Positions 8,441 through 16,817 of a stretch of 64,000 bases of DNA are shown here, piece by piece. Position numbers and translations under genes: made by a program. The notes beneath the pieces were generated by a model, which made no database searches, was not told where the DNA came from, and saw only the letters and a list, made by a program, of their open reading frames with translations. Source of the DNA: Actinomadura sp. NAK00032 (lineage in GTDB: Bacteria > Actinomycetota > Actinomycetes > Streptosporangiales > Streptosporangiaceae); NCBI RefSeq assembly GCF_013364275.1, contig NZ_CP054932.1, positions 9,362,001 through 9,426,000 on the forward strand, given 5' to 3'. Numbering within the stretch: position 1 is the stretch's first letter; the number at the start of each line of letters is the position of its first letter.

Positions 8441-9022
8441 ATGTCGTTGCGCAACGCGGTCCTGGCCACGCTCCTGGAGGGCGAGGCGTCGGGATACGAC
8501 CTGGCGAAGAGCTTCGACGCCGGGGTCGCCAACTTCTGGATGGCGACCCCGCAGCAGCTCTACCGGGAACTGGACAAGATGGCGGGCGAGGGCCTGATCC
8601 GGGCGCGCGTCGTCCAGCAGGAGCGCCGCCCCAACAAGCGCCTCTACTCCCTCACCGCCGCCGGCCGCCGCGCGCTCCACGACTTCACCGCCACCCCGCC
8701 GCGCCCCGGCGCGATCCGCGAAGAGCTGATGGTCCAGGTGCAGGCGGTGGACGCGGGCGACGTCCGGGCCGTCATGAACGCCATCCGCGAACGCATGACC
8801 TGGGCCGAATCCAAGGTCGCCCGCTTCGAACGCCTCCGCGCCCGCCTGCTGGACGGGCGCACCGAGGAGGAGCACCTCGCCACCGCCGAGCGCATCGGCC
8901 CCTACCTCACCCTGATGCGCGGCCTGGCGTTCGAACGCGAGAACCTCCGCTGGTGCGAGCAGGCCCTCGCCGTCCTCACCCGCCGCACCCCCGCCACCTG
9001 CCCGTCCGGCTCCGACCACTAG
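8441..9022 (+). CDS. PadR-family regulator
   Basis: 193 residues from ATG 8441. Longer upstream openings are rejected because MSLRNAVLATLLEGEASGYDL is the canonical PadR beginning and a TACGCT hexamer lies 6 nt before this ATG. The winged helix covers residues 1-80 (QLYRELDKMAGEGLI, RRPNKRLYSLTAAG). The C-terminal part is the dimerisation helix domain (Vir_C type). It may co-regulate the adjacent transporter. Its TAG stop overlaps the remnant of a PPOX-type gene on the other strand. Confidence 0.9.
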   Translation: MSLRNAVLATLLEGEASGYDLAKSFDAGVANFWMATPQQLYRELDKMAGEGLIRARVVQQERRPNKRLYSLTAAGRRALHDFTATPPRPGAIREELMVQVQAVDAGDVRAVMNAIRERMTWAESKVARFERLRARLLDGRTEEEHLATAERIGPYLTLMRGLAFERENLRWCEQALAVLTRRTPATCPSGSDH

Positions 9023-9158
9023 CCGGCGGACCGGTCCCAGGTGAAGCGGACGGCGCCACGTGCGGTGAGCCGTCGGGGCGCAGCATGGTCAGGGTGGCCA
9101 CGTGCGGCGCGGCGAGGAACGACTGGAGTCCGCTCGCGCGGCTGTGGGCGGTCTTCAC
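9019..9158 (-). pseudogene. truncated, frameshifted PPOX-type flavin/F420 protein remnant
   Basis: The minus strand reads SFLAAPHVATLTMLRPDGSP then HVAP, the classic N-terminus of pyridoxamine-phosphate-oxidase/F420-dependent PPOX proteins. One base is then missing: the expected continuation VRFTWDRSAG is found in the next frame, directly followed by TAG. Only about 45 codons of a usual 130-150 survive. The remnant starts directly after the NmrA-like gene, so it probably was the second gene of that operon. Confidence 0.65.
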
Positions 9159-9159
9159 G

Positions 9160-9981
9160 TCACTTGAAGGCGGCGGCGTTGCGGGCTGCCCAATCGGCGA
9201 ACGACCGGGGCGCGCGGCCGAGGATCCGCTCGGCGTCCGGGCTGACCTGCTGCTCGGCCTCGACCGGGTCGCCCAGGATGGACAGTGTCCCCTCGACGAC
9301 CGGCTCGGGCATGAACCGCAGCATCTCCTCGCGCGCCTGCCGCCGGGTCTGCTCGACGAACCGGACCGGCTCGCCGAGTGCGGCGCCGATCGCCGCCGCG
9401 CGCTCGCGCGGCGTGGTCGGCCCGGGGCCGGTGAGCTCGTAGGTGCGGCCGGCGTGCCCGTCCTCGCGCAGGACGGCGGCGGCGACCGCGGCGATGTCGG
9501 CCGGGTCGATGGTCGGCAGGCCGACGTCGCCGAACGGGGCGGCGACCCGCCGGTCCGCCCGGACCTGCTCGGCCCACGCGTAGGCGTTGGAGTGGAAGCC
9601 GCCGGGCCGCAGGATCGTCCACTCCAGCCCCGACCGGCGGACGGCCTCCTCGAAGGCGGCCGGGTGCCGGTAGGCGTCCGGCCTGGTCCCGGCCCCCTGG
9701 GAGGACAGCAGGACGACCCGCCGGACGCCACCGGACCGGGCGGCGTCCAGCACGGCCTCGGGGTCGTCGCCCGCCACCAGCAGGAACAGCGCGTCGGCTC
9801 CGTCGAGGGCGGCCTCCATGCTCGGAGGGTCGGCCAGGTCGGCCCGGACGTGCCGGACACCGTCCGGCAGTTCCGCGGCCCGCCTCGACAGGGCGGTGAC
9901 CTGCTCGCCCGCGGCGGCCAGTAGCGCGGCCAGTCGCCCGCCGACGTTCCCGGTGGCGCCCGTGACTGCGATCATCGTCAT
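9160..9981 (-). CDS. NmrA-like NAD(P)H-binding protein
   Basis: 273 residues from ATG 9981; ATG 9975 is also possible. The N-terminal AVTGATGNVGGRLAALLAA is the Rossmann glycine motif of atypical SDRs. VVLLSSQGAG and LRPGGFHSNAYAW follow, as in NmrA/HSCARG and QOR2-like quinone reductases that sense the NADPH/NADP ratio. There is no YxxxK catalytic pair. It is divergent from a TetR gene with matching operators before both genes, so it is under TetR control. Confidence 0.85.
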   Translation of the reverse strand: MTMIAVTGATGNVGGRLAALLAAAGEQVTALSRRAAELPDGVRHVRADLADPPSMEAALDGADALFLLVAGDDPEAVLDAARSGGVRRVVLLSSQGAGTRPDAYRHPAAFEEAVRRSGLEWTILRPGGFHSNAYAWAEQVRADRRVAAPFGDVGLPTIDPADIAAVAAAVLREDGHAGRTYELTGPGPTTPRERAAAIGAALGEPVRFVEQTRRQAREEMLRFMPEPVVEGTLSILGDPVEAEQQVSPDAERILGRAPRSFADWAARNAAAFK

Positions 9982-9992
9982 GCTCCTCAGTG

Positions 9993-10008
9993 AGTTAGTT
10001 GACTGACT
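9993..10008. promoter_or_regulatory. TetR operator, site 1
   Basis: The 16-bp imperfect palindrome AGTTAGTTGACTGACT lies just upstream of the NmrA-like gene. Together with site 2 (10050-10065) it gives the consensus AGTYAG-N4-CTRACT. Confidence 0.7.
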
Positions 10009-10049
10009 TAATCGGACCATAGCGGCCTCCGGGGAGTGTGTCTATAGTG

Positions 10050-10065
10050 AGTCAGGTGACTAACT
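10050..10065. promoter_or_regulatory. TetR operator, site 2
   Basis: AGTCAGGTGACTAACT matches site 1 at all palindromic positions and overlaps the TetR start codon, directly after a TATAGT -10-like hexamer (10043-10048). This is a suitable position for autorepression. Confidence 0.7.
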
Positions 10066-10631
10066 CAAAAAGCCCGGGGAAGCGGGAGCGGCTGGCCAGC
10101 GCGGCCGCCGAGGTCCTGCACACCCAGGGCGTGGAGCGCACCACCCTCGCCGACATCGCGCGGGCGGCCGACGTCCCCGTCGGCAACGTCTACTACTACT
10201 TCAAGACCAAGGACCAGCTCATCGAGGCCGCGATCGACGCCCAGTCCCGGCGGCTCGACACGATCATCGCCGCGCTCGACGCGCTCCCCGAACCGGCCGC
10301 CCGGCTCAAGGCACTGGTGGACGGCTGGGTCGACCAGCGCGACCTCGCCGCGCGGTACGGCTGCCCGACCGGGACCCTGGCCTCCGAACTCGACAAGCGC
10401 GCCGACGGCCTGGACGAGACGCTCGCCAAGGTGATGGCGCGGCTCATCGACTGGGCGGAGCGGCAGTTCGAGCAGCTGGGCCGCCGCGACGCGCGCGAGC
10501 TGGCCGTCGCCCTGATCGCGGCCTACCAGGGGATCTCCCTGCTCACCAACACCCTCCGCGACCCCGGCCTCATGGCCGTCGAGGGCGGCCGTCTGCACCG
10601 GTGGATCGACTCGCTCGCCACCGGCACCTGA
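10056..10631 (+). CDS. TetR-family regulator
   Basis: 191 residues from GTG 10056. The upstream GTG at 10038 is less likely because the TATAGT hexamer lies 7 nt before 10056, the spacing seen for leaderless genes here. The HTH is TTLADIARAADVPVGNVYYYFKTKDQL. The C-terminal domain contains YGCPTGTLASEL, as in TetR_C_36/LuxR-like regulators of SDR or NmrA genes. It likely represses itself and the divergent NmrA-like gene through the AGTYAG-N4-CTRACT sites. Confidence 0.9.
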   Translation: MTNSKSPGKRERLASAAAEVLHTQGVERTTLADIARAADVPVGNVYYYFKTKDQLIEAAIDAQSRRLDTIIAALDALPEPAARLKALVDGWVDQRDLAARYGCPTGTLASELDKRADGLDETLAKVMARLIDWAERQFEQLGRRDARELAVALIAAYQGISLLTNTLRDPGLMAVEGGRLHRWIDSLATGT

Positions 10632-10761
10632 GACTGCGCCGGCCTGAGCCTGCGTACGGCGCGCTGGAACGCCTCGGCGGCGCCGGACGCGAGCACGTCC
10701 GACGCCGCCGTGGGAAGCCGGGGCCAGCACCACCGGCCCGCGGTGACTCCTTCACCCAAGG

Positions 10762-11766
10762 TCAGGGGCGCTGCCCCGACTTCCCGACGACCCCGATGGC
10801 GACGCGGACCATGAGGCGCTGCAGCGTCCCCGCCTTCACCGTGACCGTGGGATCACCCGCCGACTCGAACTTGCGGGTCTTGACCGCGATCGCGCGTTCC
10901 CCGACGTAGGCGTACGTCTTCGGGTCGAGCAGCACCTCCTCGTGCAGCCAGCCCTCCACCGTCATGCCGAGGGCGATCGCCGGCCGGCCGGCGATGTCGG
11001 CCTTCCCCTCCACCGGCGTCACACCGGGGATCATCTTGATCGCCCGGAAGATCGCCGCCTCCGTCTTCGGGGAGTGGGAACTGTCCCGCAGGATGGTGAC
11101 CAGCGTCTGGAAGGTCATCAGGTCACCGCCCCCGCCCTTGGGCCCCCTGCGCACCTTCCGCAGCAGCGCACCGGGATCGCTGGGCAGCGGCTCGAACCTG
11201 GTCGCGACGGCCGAGGACACCTGCTCGTGCCCGGCCTTCGGCTTGCCGTTCTCATAGGCGGTGAACTGCTTGCCGTCGCCGCGGCGCCACACCTCCCAGG
11301 TCTCCGTCTTGTATGGGCCTCCGGTGACGAGCCCGGCGGGCTTCACCGACGAGGTCAGCTGCATCTTCGTATAGACCCACTGGCGCGGCTTCGCCCCGGC
11401 GGACGGCCTGGTCGCGGCGACCGCGGCGGCCCGGTCGAGGACGTGCGCCGCCTCGGCGGGGGTACCGAGCGCGATGTCCGCGGGCAGCGCCTCGGGCGGT
11501 CCGGCATCGTCCGCCCCGCGCAGGACGACCCCGGCCACGGCGACCGCCGCCAGCGTCCCGACGGCGGCGAGCCGCACGCCCAGCCGGAACCCGCCGCGGC
11601 GCCGCACCGGGCCCGCGGTCTCGGCGCGGACGTCCTCGGCCCGCGCGGACTCCATCACGTCCTTCGCCAGCGCCCGCGCGGCCGGCCGGTCGGCGAACCC
11701 GGCCAGCGACTCGTCGCGGACACGGGCCATCGACCGCACCATGTCGTCGGTGGAGTGAGGCTTCAT
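10762..11766 (-). CDS. CU044_5270-type membrane protein, sigma-factor partner
   Basis: 334 residues from ATG 11766. There is a cytosolic N-terminal segment of about 70 residues, one membrane helix (LAAVGTLAAVAVAGVVL, residues about 72-90), and a large extracytoplasmic domain containing RQWVYTKMQLTSS and EGWLHEEVLLDPKTYAYVG. This architecture is the one annotated as CU044_5270 family beside ECF sigma factors. Its ATG overlaps the sigma-factor stop as ATGA, so translation is coupled. An anti-sigma or signal-receiving role is inferred; no ZAS motif is visible. Confidence 0.75.
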   Translation of the reverse strand: MKPHSTDDMVRSMARVRDESLAGFADRPAARALAKDVMESARAEDVRAETAGPVRRRGGFRLGVRLAAVGTLAAVAVAGVVLRGADDAGPPEALPADIALGTPAEAAHVLDRAAAVAATRPSAGAKPRQWVYTKMQLTSSVKPAGLVTGGPYKTETWEVWRRGDGKQFTAYENGKPKAGHEQVSSAVATRFEPLPSDPGALLRKVRRGPKGGGGDLMTFQTLVTILRDSSHSPKTEAAIFRAIKMIPGVTPVEGKADIAGRPAIALGMTVEGWLHEEVLLDPKTYAYVGERAIAVKTRKFESAGDPTVTVKAGTLQRLMVRVAIGVVGKSGQRP

Positions 11767-12344
11767 GTCAGGGAACTCCGTTCGGTGATGGGACGCTGCG
11801 CGGCCACGGGCATCACTTCGGCGCGCGTCGAGCGCAGCGCGCGGGAGAAGCGCTTGCGCGCCCGGTGCAACCGGACGCGTGCGGCCCCCGTCGAGCAGCC
11901 GAGGACCGCGGCGATCGCGGAATGGTCCAGCCCCTCCCAGGCGACCAGCCTGAGCAGTTCCCGATCGTCGTCGGACAACTGGCGGAACGCGTCCGCGATC
12001 GCCGACGCCTCGACCGGATCGGCACCGACCGCGGCGATCTCGTCGCGCAGGTCGTGGCGCAGGCTCGTCGTGCGACGCCTGCGCTGCGCCTCGCCGCGCC
12101 AGTGGTTGGCCAGCACCCGGCGCGCGACGCCGTACAGCCACAGCCGCGCCCTGCCGCCCGGCGGTATCTCGCCCAGCCGCCGCCACGCGATCGTGAACGT
12201 CTCGGCCACCACGTCGGCGGCATCGTCGGGGGACGCGCAGCGGCGCAGCACGTACCCCAGAATCGGCTCGTAGGTCGCGGCATAGATCGCCTCGAACCTG
12301 GCCTCGCGGTCATCCATCGAAGCCCCGATGACGGGGTCTCTCAT
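11763..12344 (-). CDS. ECF-type RNA polymerase sigma factor
   Basis: 193 residues. Region 2 contains FEAIYAATYEPILGYVLRRC and the -10-recognition stretch DVVAETFTIAWRR. Region 4 contains LLRLVAWEGLDHSAIAAVLG and GAARVRLHRARKRF. There is no region 1.1 or 3, so it is a group 4 (ECF) factor. ATG 12317 is an alternative start. It forms an operon with the membrane protein downstream (4-bp overlap) and is divergent from a second ECF operon. Confidence 0.9.
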   Translation of the reverse strand: MRDPVIGASMDDREARFEAIYAATYEPILGYVLRRCASPDDAADVVAETFTIAWRRLGEIPPGGRARLWLYGVARRVLANHWRGEAQRRRRTTSLRHDLRDEIAAVGADPVEASAIADAFRQLSDDDRELLRLVAWEGLDHSAIAAVLGCSTGAARVRLHRARKRFSRALRSTRAEVMPVAAQRPITERSSLT

Positions 12345-12448
12345 GGCGCACGTGTCTCTCCTTCACAGCGGTGACACCCCGTACGTGTCGAGCCCCCCAC
12401 CGGTGTTACCGGACAACCTCGAAAAGGCGCACACCGGCAGGGGATGCG

Positions 12449-12568
12449 ATGACCACCGACGCCGTCGCACCAGGGCTGGGAGCAGGGCGGCGCAGCCCGA
12501 GGAAATCGGGCACACCGCTTCTTCTGCCGGACTCGACCACGCCGACCGGGTTGGTCGACGACGCGTGA
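12449..12568 (+). CDS. possible 39-residue peptide between two ECF operons
   Basis: An ATG with AGGGG 5 nt upstream opens a 39-codon frame, MTTDAVAPGLGAGRRSPRKS onward, ending LVDDA-TGA. It lies in the 293-bp divergent gap between two sigma operons. There is no recognisable family, and codon bias is only weakly coding-like. It may be a chance ORF. Confidence 0.25.
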   Translation: MTTDAVAPGLGAGRRSPRKSGTPLLLPDSTTPTGLVDDA

Positions 12569-12637
12569 AGACGGTGCAGTAACGCGTGATGTGCGCGGGA
12601 CCAAGTGGGGGTGTACGACGATGATAGGAGTGATCGC

Positions 12638-13198
12638 ATGGCCGATCCCGGCCTAGCCGGCCTGGGACAGGATCCCGCCGTCTTCGAGGAGTTCTACCGG
12701 CGGCACATCGACAGAGTGACGCGATTCGTGGCGCGGCGCGTAAGCGATCCGCACACGGCGGCGGACATGACGGCCGAGGTTTTCCTGGCGGTGATCGACT
12801 CCGCGCACACCTACCGGCCATCGGCCGGGTCGCAGATCGGGTGGCTGTACGGGGTGGCGCGCAACGTGCTCGCGGCAGAGCGGCGCCGGGCGGCCCGGGA
12901 GCACCGGGCCACCGGGCGAATCGCCGGCCGGCGGCTGCTGGACGCCGATGACATCGCGCGACTTGAGGAGCGGATCGACGCCGAGAGCCCGGGGCGCCGG
13001 ACGTACGAGGCGATCTCGACGCTGCCCAAGGGCACTCGGGCGGTGATCGAACTGATCGCGGTGGACGGGCTGACGGTGTCCGAGGCCGCCGCCGCGCTGG
13101 GGCTCCGGCCGGTCACGGCGCGGGTGCGCCTGCATCGGGCCCGGAAACTGCTCGCCGACATCCAGCCCGTCAACGACCTGGCCTACGTGAAGGAGTGA
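12638..13198 (+). CDS. ECF-type RNA polymerase sigma factor
   Basis: 186 residues from ATG 12638, chosen because AGGAG lies 7 nt upstream. Region 2 is FEEFYRRHIDRVTRFVARRV with DMTAEVFLAVIDSA. Region 4 is LIAVDGLTVSEAAAALGL followed by TARVRLHRARKLL. It resembles the SigL/SigJ-like factors that pair with small membrane proteins. The next gene begins 5 bp after the stop and shares its ribosome binding site, AAGGAG, inside the sigma gene's last codons. Confidence 0.9.
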   Translation: MADPGLAGLGQDPAVFEEFYRRHIDRVTRFVARRVSDPHTAADMTAEVFLAVIDSAHTYRPSAGSQIGWLYGVARNVLAAERRRAAREHRATGRIAGRRLLDADDIARLEERIDAESPGRRTYEAISTLPKGTRAVIELIAVDGLTVSEAAAALGLRPVTARVRLHRARKLLADIQPVNDLAYVKE

Positions 13199-13203
13199 AG
13201 AAC

Positions 13204-13818
13204 ATGCAGACCTTCGAAGACCGGCTTCTGAGCGAGCTCAGGAACGTCGTCGCGGCCAGGTCCGAGAAGCCCGCACCTCGTCGGCGGCGGATGGGCCTCC
13301 GGCTCGGCGTCGCGGCCGCCGTGGTGGGCGCCACGGCCGCTGCGCTGGTGGCCGTGCCGGCCTTCACCGGGGACGAGGCTTCCCAGGCGAACGCCGTGGA
13401 GCGGGGGCCGGACGGGTCGATCACGGTGCGTCTGGTGGAGTTCACCCATCCCGAGCGGGTGGAGGCCAAGCTGCGCGCGTTCGGGGTGCCCGCGACGGTG
13501 GACTTCCTGCCGTTCGGGACGCAGTGCAAAGGACGCGAGTACTCCTCCGACTGGTGGCAGTCGAAGGAGCCGGACGGCGGCGTCTTCGGCGAAGACCCCG
13601 GCTCGGATCCCCACGCCGACGCGGACATGAGGGGCGGCGTCGTGGCCCGGATCCACCCGCAGAAGCTCCACGCCGGGGAGCAGGTCGTCCTCAGCGTCTG
13701 GTTCGGGAAGGACGCGGGCAGCGTGTTCAGCCCGATGGTCAAGAAGAAGGGCAGCGTGCCTCCGTGCACCCGAGTGGCCGGCGGACCGTCCGCGGGCGGC
13801 GACGGCACAGGCGGCTGA
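13204..13818 (+). CDS. single-pass membrane protein, putative ECF partner
   Basis: 204 residues from ATG 13204 (AAGGAG 8 nt upstream; GTG 13195 would overlap the sigma stop). There is a basic cytosolic head, RSEKPAPRRRRMG, a membrane helix at about 29-52 (LGVAAAVVGATAAALVAVPA), then an extracytoplasmic part with two cysteines (TQCKG and PPCTR) that could form a disulfide. No database family is recognised. Position suggests it is the signal partner of the upstream ECF factor. A 195-bp gap separates it from the convergent dnaB end. Confidence 0.65.
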   Translation: MQTFEDRLLSELRNVVAARSEKPAPRRRRMGLRLGVAAAVVGATAAALVAVPAFTGDEASQANAVERGPDGSITVRLVEFTHPERVEAKLRAFGVPATVDFLPFGTQCKGREYSSDWWQSKEPDGGVFGEDPGSDPHADADMRGGVVARIHPQKLHAGEQVVLSVWFGKDAGSVFSPMVKKKGSVPPCTRVAGGPSAGGDGTGG

Positions 13819-14013
13819 TCGAGAACCCGCGCGGGAACGCCGGCCCGCCCCGTCCTCAAGCCCGAGGTCGCCTCAGCCGAGGATGGGGCGGTGCCGGACG
13901 TCTGCGCATGAGCCACCACTCCGGCGACCAACGATTCCTCGATCAACGCCCCATCAGGTCCAATGAGGCGCAACGGCTGTGCCGCGATGCGGCCGCGTCC
14001 GGACCGAGACCGG

Positions 14014-16701
14014 CTACTGGGCCATGTCGACGAAGCGGCTGTAGTGGCCCTGGAACGCCACCGTGACGGTGGCGGTCGGGCCGTTGCGGTGCTTGGCGAC
14101 GATCAGGTCGGCCTCACCGGCCCGCGGCGACTCCTTCTCATAGGCGTCCTCGCGGTGCAGCAGGATCACCATGTCCGCATCCTGCTCGATTGATCCCGAT
14201 TCGCGAAGGTCGGACACCATGGGCTTTTTGTCCGTTCGCTGTTCGGGGCCTCGGTTGAGCTGCGAGAGCGCGATGACCGGGACGCCGAGTTCCTTGGCGA
14301 GGAGCTTCAGCGAGCGGGAGAACTCCGAGACCTCGACCTGGCGGCTCTCCACGCGCTTGCCGGACGTCATCAGCTGCAGGTAGTCGATGATGACGAGCCG
14401 CAGGTCGTGCTGCTGCTTGAGGCGGCGGCACTTCGCGCGGATCTCCATCATCGACATGTTGGGCGAGTCGTCGATGAACAGCGGCGCCTCGGCGACCTCG
14501 CTCATGCGGCGGGCGAGGCGCGTCCAGTCCTCGTCTTGCATGGTGCCGGACCGCATCGCGTGCAGCGCCACCCGCGCCTCGGCGGACAGCAGCCGCATCG
14601 TGATCTCGTTGCGGCCCATCTCCAGGCTGAAGAACGCCGAGGTCAGGCCGTGCTTGATGGACGCGGCGCGGGCGAAGTCGAGCGCGAGCGTCGAGTTGTG
14701 CGTCGGGACGCAGTGCCGTCCGGCCAGGTACATGTGGTCGTCGTTGTCGACCTGCACGCACCGCACCGGCACGCTCTCCACGGGCCGGACGTCCACGATG
14801 TACCGCACCCGGGCCTCGGATGGGACGCTCTGGGGCTGCCGTGCCGCCTTGCGCGGCAGCCGGAACACCGTCTCGGCGGGCGTGAAGGCGATCTCGTGAA
14901 CGGCCTCCGCCGCGGGGCCCGACGTCGTCACCTCGGCACGGTGACCGAGGCTGAGGATGAGTTCGTGCACCTCCTCGGCGAGCCGAGCGGAGGAGAAGGC
15001 GAGGTCGACGCGTCCATCGGCGGCCACGTGGCCGCGGACGTCGAGGATCCCGGCGAGCAGCGCTCGCCGCTGGGCCGCGGACGCACGCATGTACCGGGCG
15101 GGGATCTGCCCACCGTCGGACGGCCCGAGGCGGCGACGCACCCCCGGCAGCACGTAGCAGCCGGGGATGGGCTCCGGGAGGACCTGCGCGCCGGTCGCCT
15201 CCAGCTGGGCGATGACCTCGCGGTCGAGGCAGGTGATGCCGTCGGTTCCCGCCTCACCGGCGCCGAGCCGCACGCCCAGGACGTACGGGTCGACGGGGAG
15301 TTCGGCCTCCGGGAGGTCGAACGCGCCGGCGACCTCGACGGTGTGCGCGGGACGCCCCTCGTGCCGGAGCGTCGCGAGCAGCTGCTCGGTCGTGCGAATC
15401 CGCGAGCGCCCAGCCTGCATCTCCTGCGGCGGGACGACGACGGCGCGGTGACGGGCCGTCTTCCGTGCCGCGTCAGGGCTCTCCGACGGCTGAGCCCCTG
15501 TTCGGTCGAACCGGCCGCGGCAGCGCTGAACGGAATCGCTCGTCCGGTGCTGGGAGCGATCGCCCGGCTCACCGCGCTGAGCGTTCCCCCTCGTCACCGC
15601 GTGCGCGGCGCGGACCGCCTCAGCGGACCGGTCGCCGCGCCCGGCGGCGATGAAGAACGGGGGATCGAAGGCGTCCGGGACCGACTCGACTCCGATTCGT
15701 CCGAGCCGGCCGCGTCGCTTCCCGGAGATGGCCATGCGGAAGTTCGTGTTGACGTTAGTCAGGGCGCGTCTGGAGGCCACCTCGGCCGAGGGCGACGCAG
15801 CGCCGTTCCTCAGGCGTGCCGAGGTGCGCCACTGGTGCTGGGCGTCGGCGACGATGACCTCGCCGTCGGAGAACTCGATCTCGTAGCAGGGACGGCCATA
15901 CATCACGTCGGTGGCGGCGACGACGCGAGTCGGTTTCCCGTCGGCCCCGATCAGCTGGTCACCAACGGACACTTGCCCCATGGTCGTCCACCCCGAAGGG
16001 GTGGGAAGTGGGACATTGAGGCTCAAAGCCTTACCCATGGCAGGCCTCGCCGCCACCACAATCATCTGGCCGGGGTGGAGGCCGTTGGTGAGGGCGTCGA
16101 GGTCGGCGAAGCCGGTGGGGCAGCCGACCATCTGACCGCCGCGGCTGCCGATGGCCTCGATCTCGTCCAGGGCGCCGGGCATGATCTCCGACAGCGCGAC
16201 GTAGTCCTCGCCGGCGCGCTTCTCGGCGATGGCGAAGACCTCGGCCTGGGCGCGGTCGAGGACCTCGTCGGCGTCGGCGCCGTCGGCCGCGTAGCCCATC
16301 TGGACGATGCGGGTGCCGCTCTCCACCAGGCGGCGCAGGATCGACCGCTCGTGGACGATCTTGGCGTAGTACCCGGCGTTGGCCGCGGTGGGCACCAGGG
16401 AGATCAGGGTGTGCAGGTAGGGGGCGCCGCCGATGCGGGCGATCTCGCCGTTCTTGGTGAGCTCGCCGGCGACGGTGACGGCGTCGGCCGGGTCGCCGCG
16501 GCCGTAGAGGTCGAGGATGACGTCGTAGATGATCTGGTGCGCGGGCCGGTAGAAGTCGGGCGTGCGCAGCAGTTCGACGACCTCGGCGATGGCGTCCTGG
16601 GAGAGCAGCATGCCGCCGAGGACGCCCTGCTCCGCCGAGATGTCGTGCGGCGGGGTGCGTTCGAACTCGTGCTCCTGCGGTCCGATGTCGGCCACGCTCA
16701 C
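14014..16701 (-). CDS. dnaB: replicative DNA helicase DnaB with an intein
   Basis: 895 residues before splicing, about 450 after. Start GTG 16701 has AAGGGGG upstream. The N-terminal domain begins PPHDISAEQGVLGGMLLSQ. The RecA-like domain has Walker A ARPAMGK-S, interrupted by the intein exactly between Lys and Ser. After the intein come Walker B VIIDYLQLM, SQLNRGPEQR and DLRESGSIEQDADMVILLHR. The protein is the hexameric 5'-3' fork helicase. The gene ends near 14014, convergent with the ECF partner gene, and is preceded by an array of DnaA-box-like repeats. Confidence 0.96.
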   Translation of the reverse strand: MSVADIGPQEHEFERTPPHDISAEQGVLGGMLLSQDAIAEVVELLRTPDFYRPAHQIIYDVILDLYGRGDPADAVTVAGELTKNGEIARIGGAPYLHTLISLVPTAANAGYYAKIVHERSILRRLVESGTRIVQMGYAADGADADEVLDRAQAEVFAIAEKRAGEDYVALSEIMPGALDEIEAIGSRGGQMVGCPTGFADLDALTNGLHPGQMIVVAARPAMGKALSLNVPLPTPSGWTTMGQVSVGDQLIGADGKPTRVVAATDVMYGRPCYEIEFSDGEVIVADAQHQWRTSARLRNGAASPSAEVASRRALTNVNTNFRMAISGKRRGRLGRIGVESVPDAFDPPFFIAAGRGDRSAEAVRAAHAVTRGNAQRGEPGDRSQHRTSDSVQRCRGRFDRTGAQPSESPDAARKTARHRAVVVPPQEMQAGRSRIRTTEQLLATLRHEGRPAHTVEVAGAFDLPEAELPVDPYVLGVRLGAGEAGTDGITCLDREVIAQLEATGAQVLPEPIPGCYVLPGVRRRLGPSDGGQIPARYMRASAAQRRALLAGILDVRGHVAADGRVDLAFSSARLAEEVHELILSLGHRAEVTTSGPAAEAVHEIAFTPAETVFRLPRKAARQPQSVPSEARVRYIVDVRPVESVPVRCVQVDNDDHMYLAGRHCVPTHNSTLALDFARAASIKHGLTSAFFSLEMGRNEITMRLLSAEARVALHAMRSGTMQDEDWTRLARRMSEVAEAPLFIDDSPNMSMMEIRAKCRRLKQQHDLRLVIIDYLQLMTSGKRVESRQVEVSEFSRSLKLLAKELGVPVIALSQLNRGPEQRTDKKPMVSDLRESGSIEQDADMVILLHREDAYEKESPRAGEADLIVAKHRNGPTATVTVAFQGHYSRFVDMAQ
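14695..16029 (-). other. 445-residue DnaB intein with class 3 features and degenerate LAGLIDADG endonuclease
   Basis: Insertion is in the Walker A motif (MGK|A...HN|S). The first intein residue is Ala, not Cys or Ser. Trp67 follows the block B His (AQHQW). A Cys lies in the block F segment VRCVQVDNDDHMYLAG. A Thr precedes the terminal His-Asn in CVPTHN. Trp-Cys-Thr with no residue-1 nucleophile is the signature of class 3 inteins. In the middle, YVLGVRLGAG and LLAGILDVRG match the two LAGLIDADG helices, but the catalytic acids are replaced (Ala and Arg), so homing activity is probably lost. An Arg/Ser-rich stretch of about 110 residues precedes them. Confidence 0.88.
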
Positions 16702-16817
16702 CGTCGCACCCCCTTCATCTCGGCCGCCGGCGGCCCCGCGTCGCCGACCGTTCGTCCCACGTCTACCTGACGCGTCCGACATTCTCCCGAGGCCGCGCGG
16801 CCGGGAGCAAAGCAGCC

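Noticed and set aside
13819..14013. A minus-strand coding-like stretch (GPDGALIEESLVAGVVAHAQ) beyond the dnaB 3' end
   Set aside because: Too short, no family match recognised, and no start; it may be a remnant but cannot be supported.
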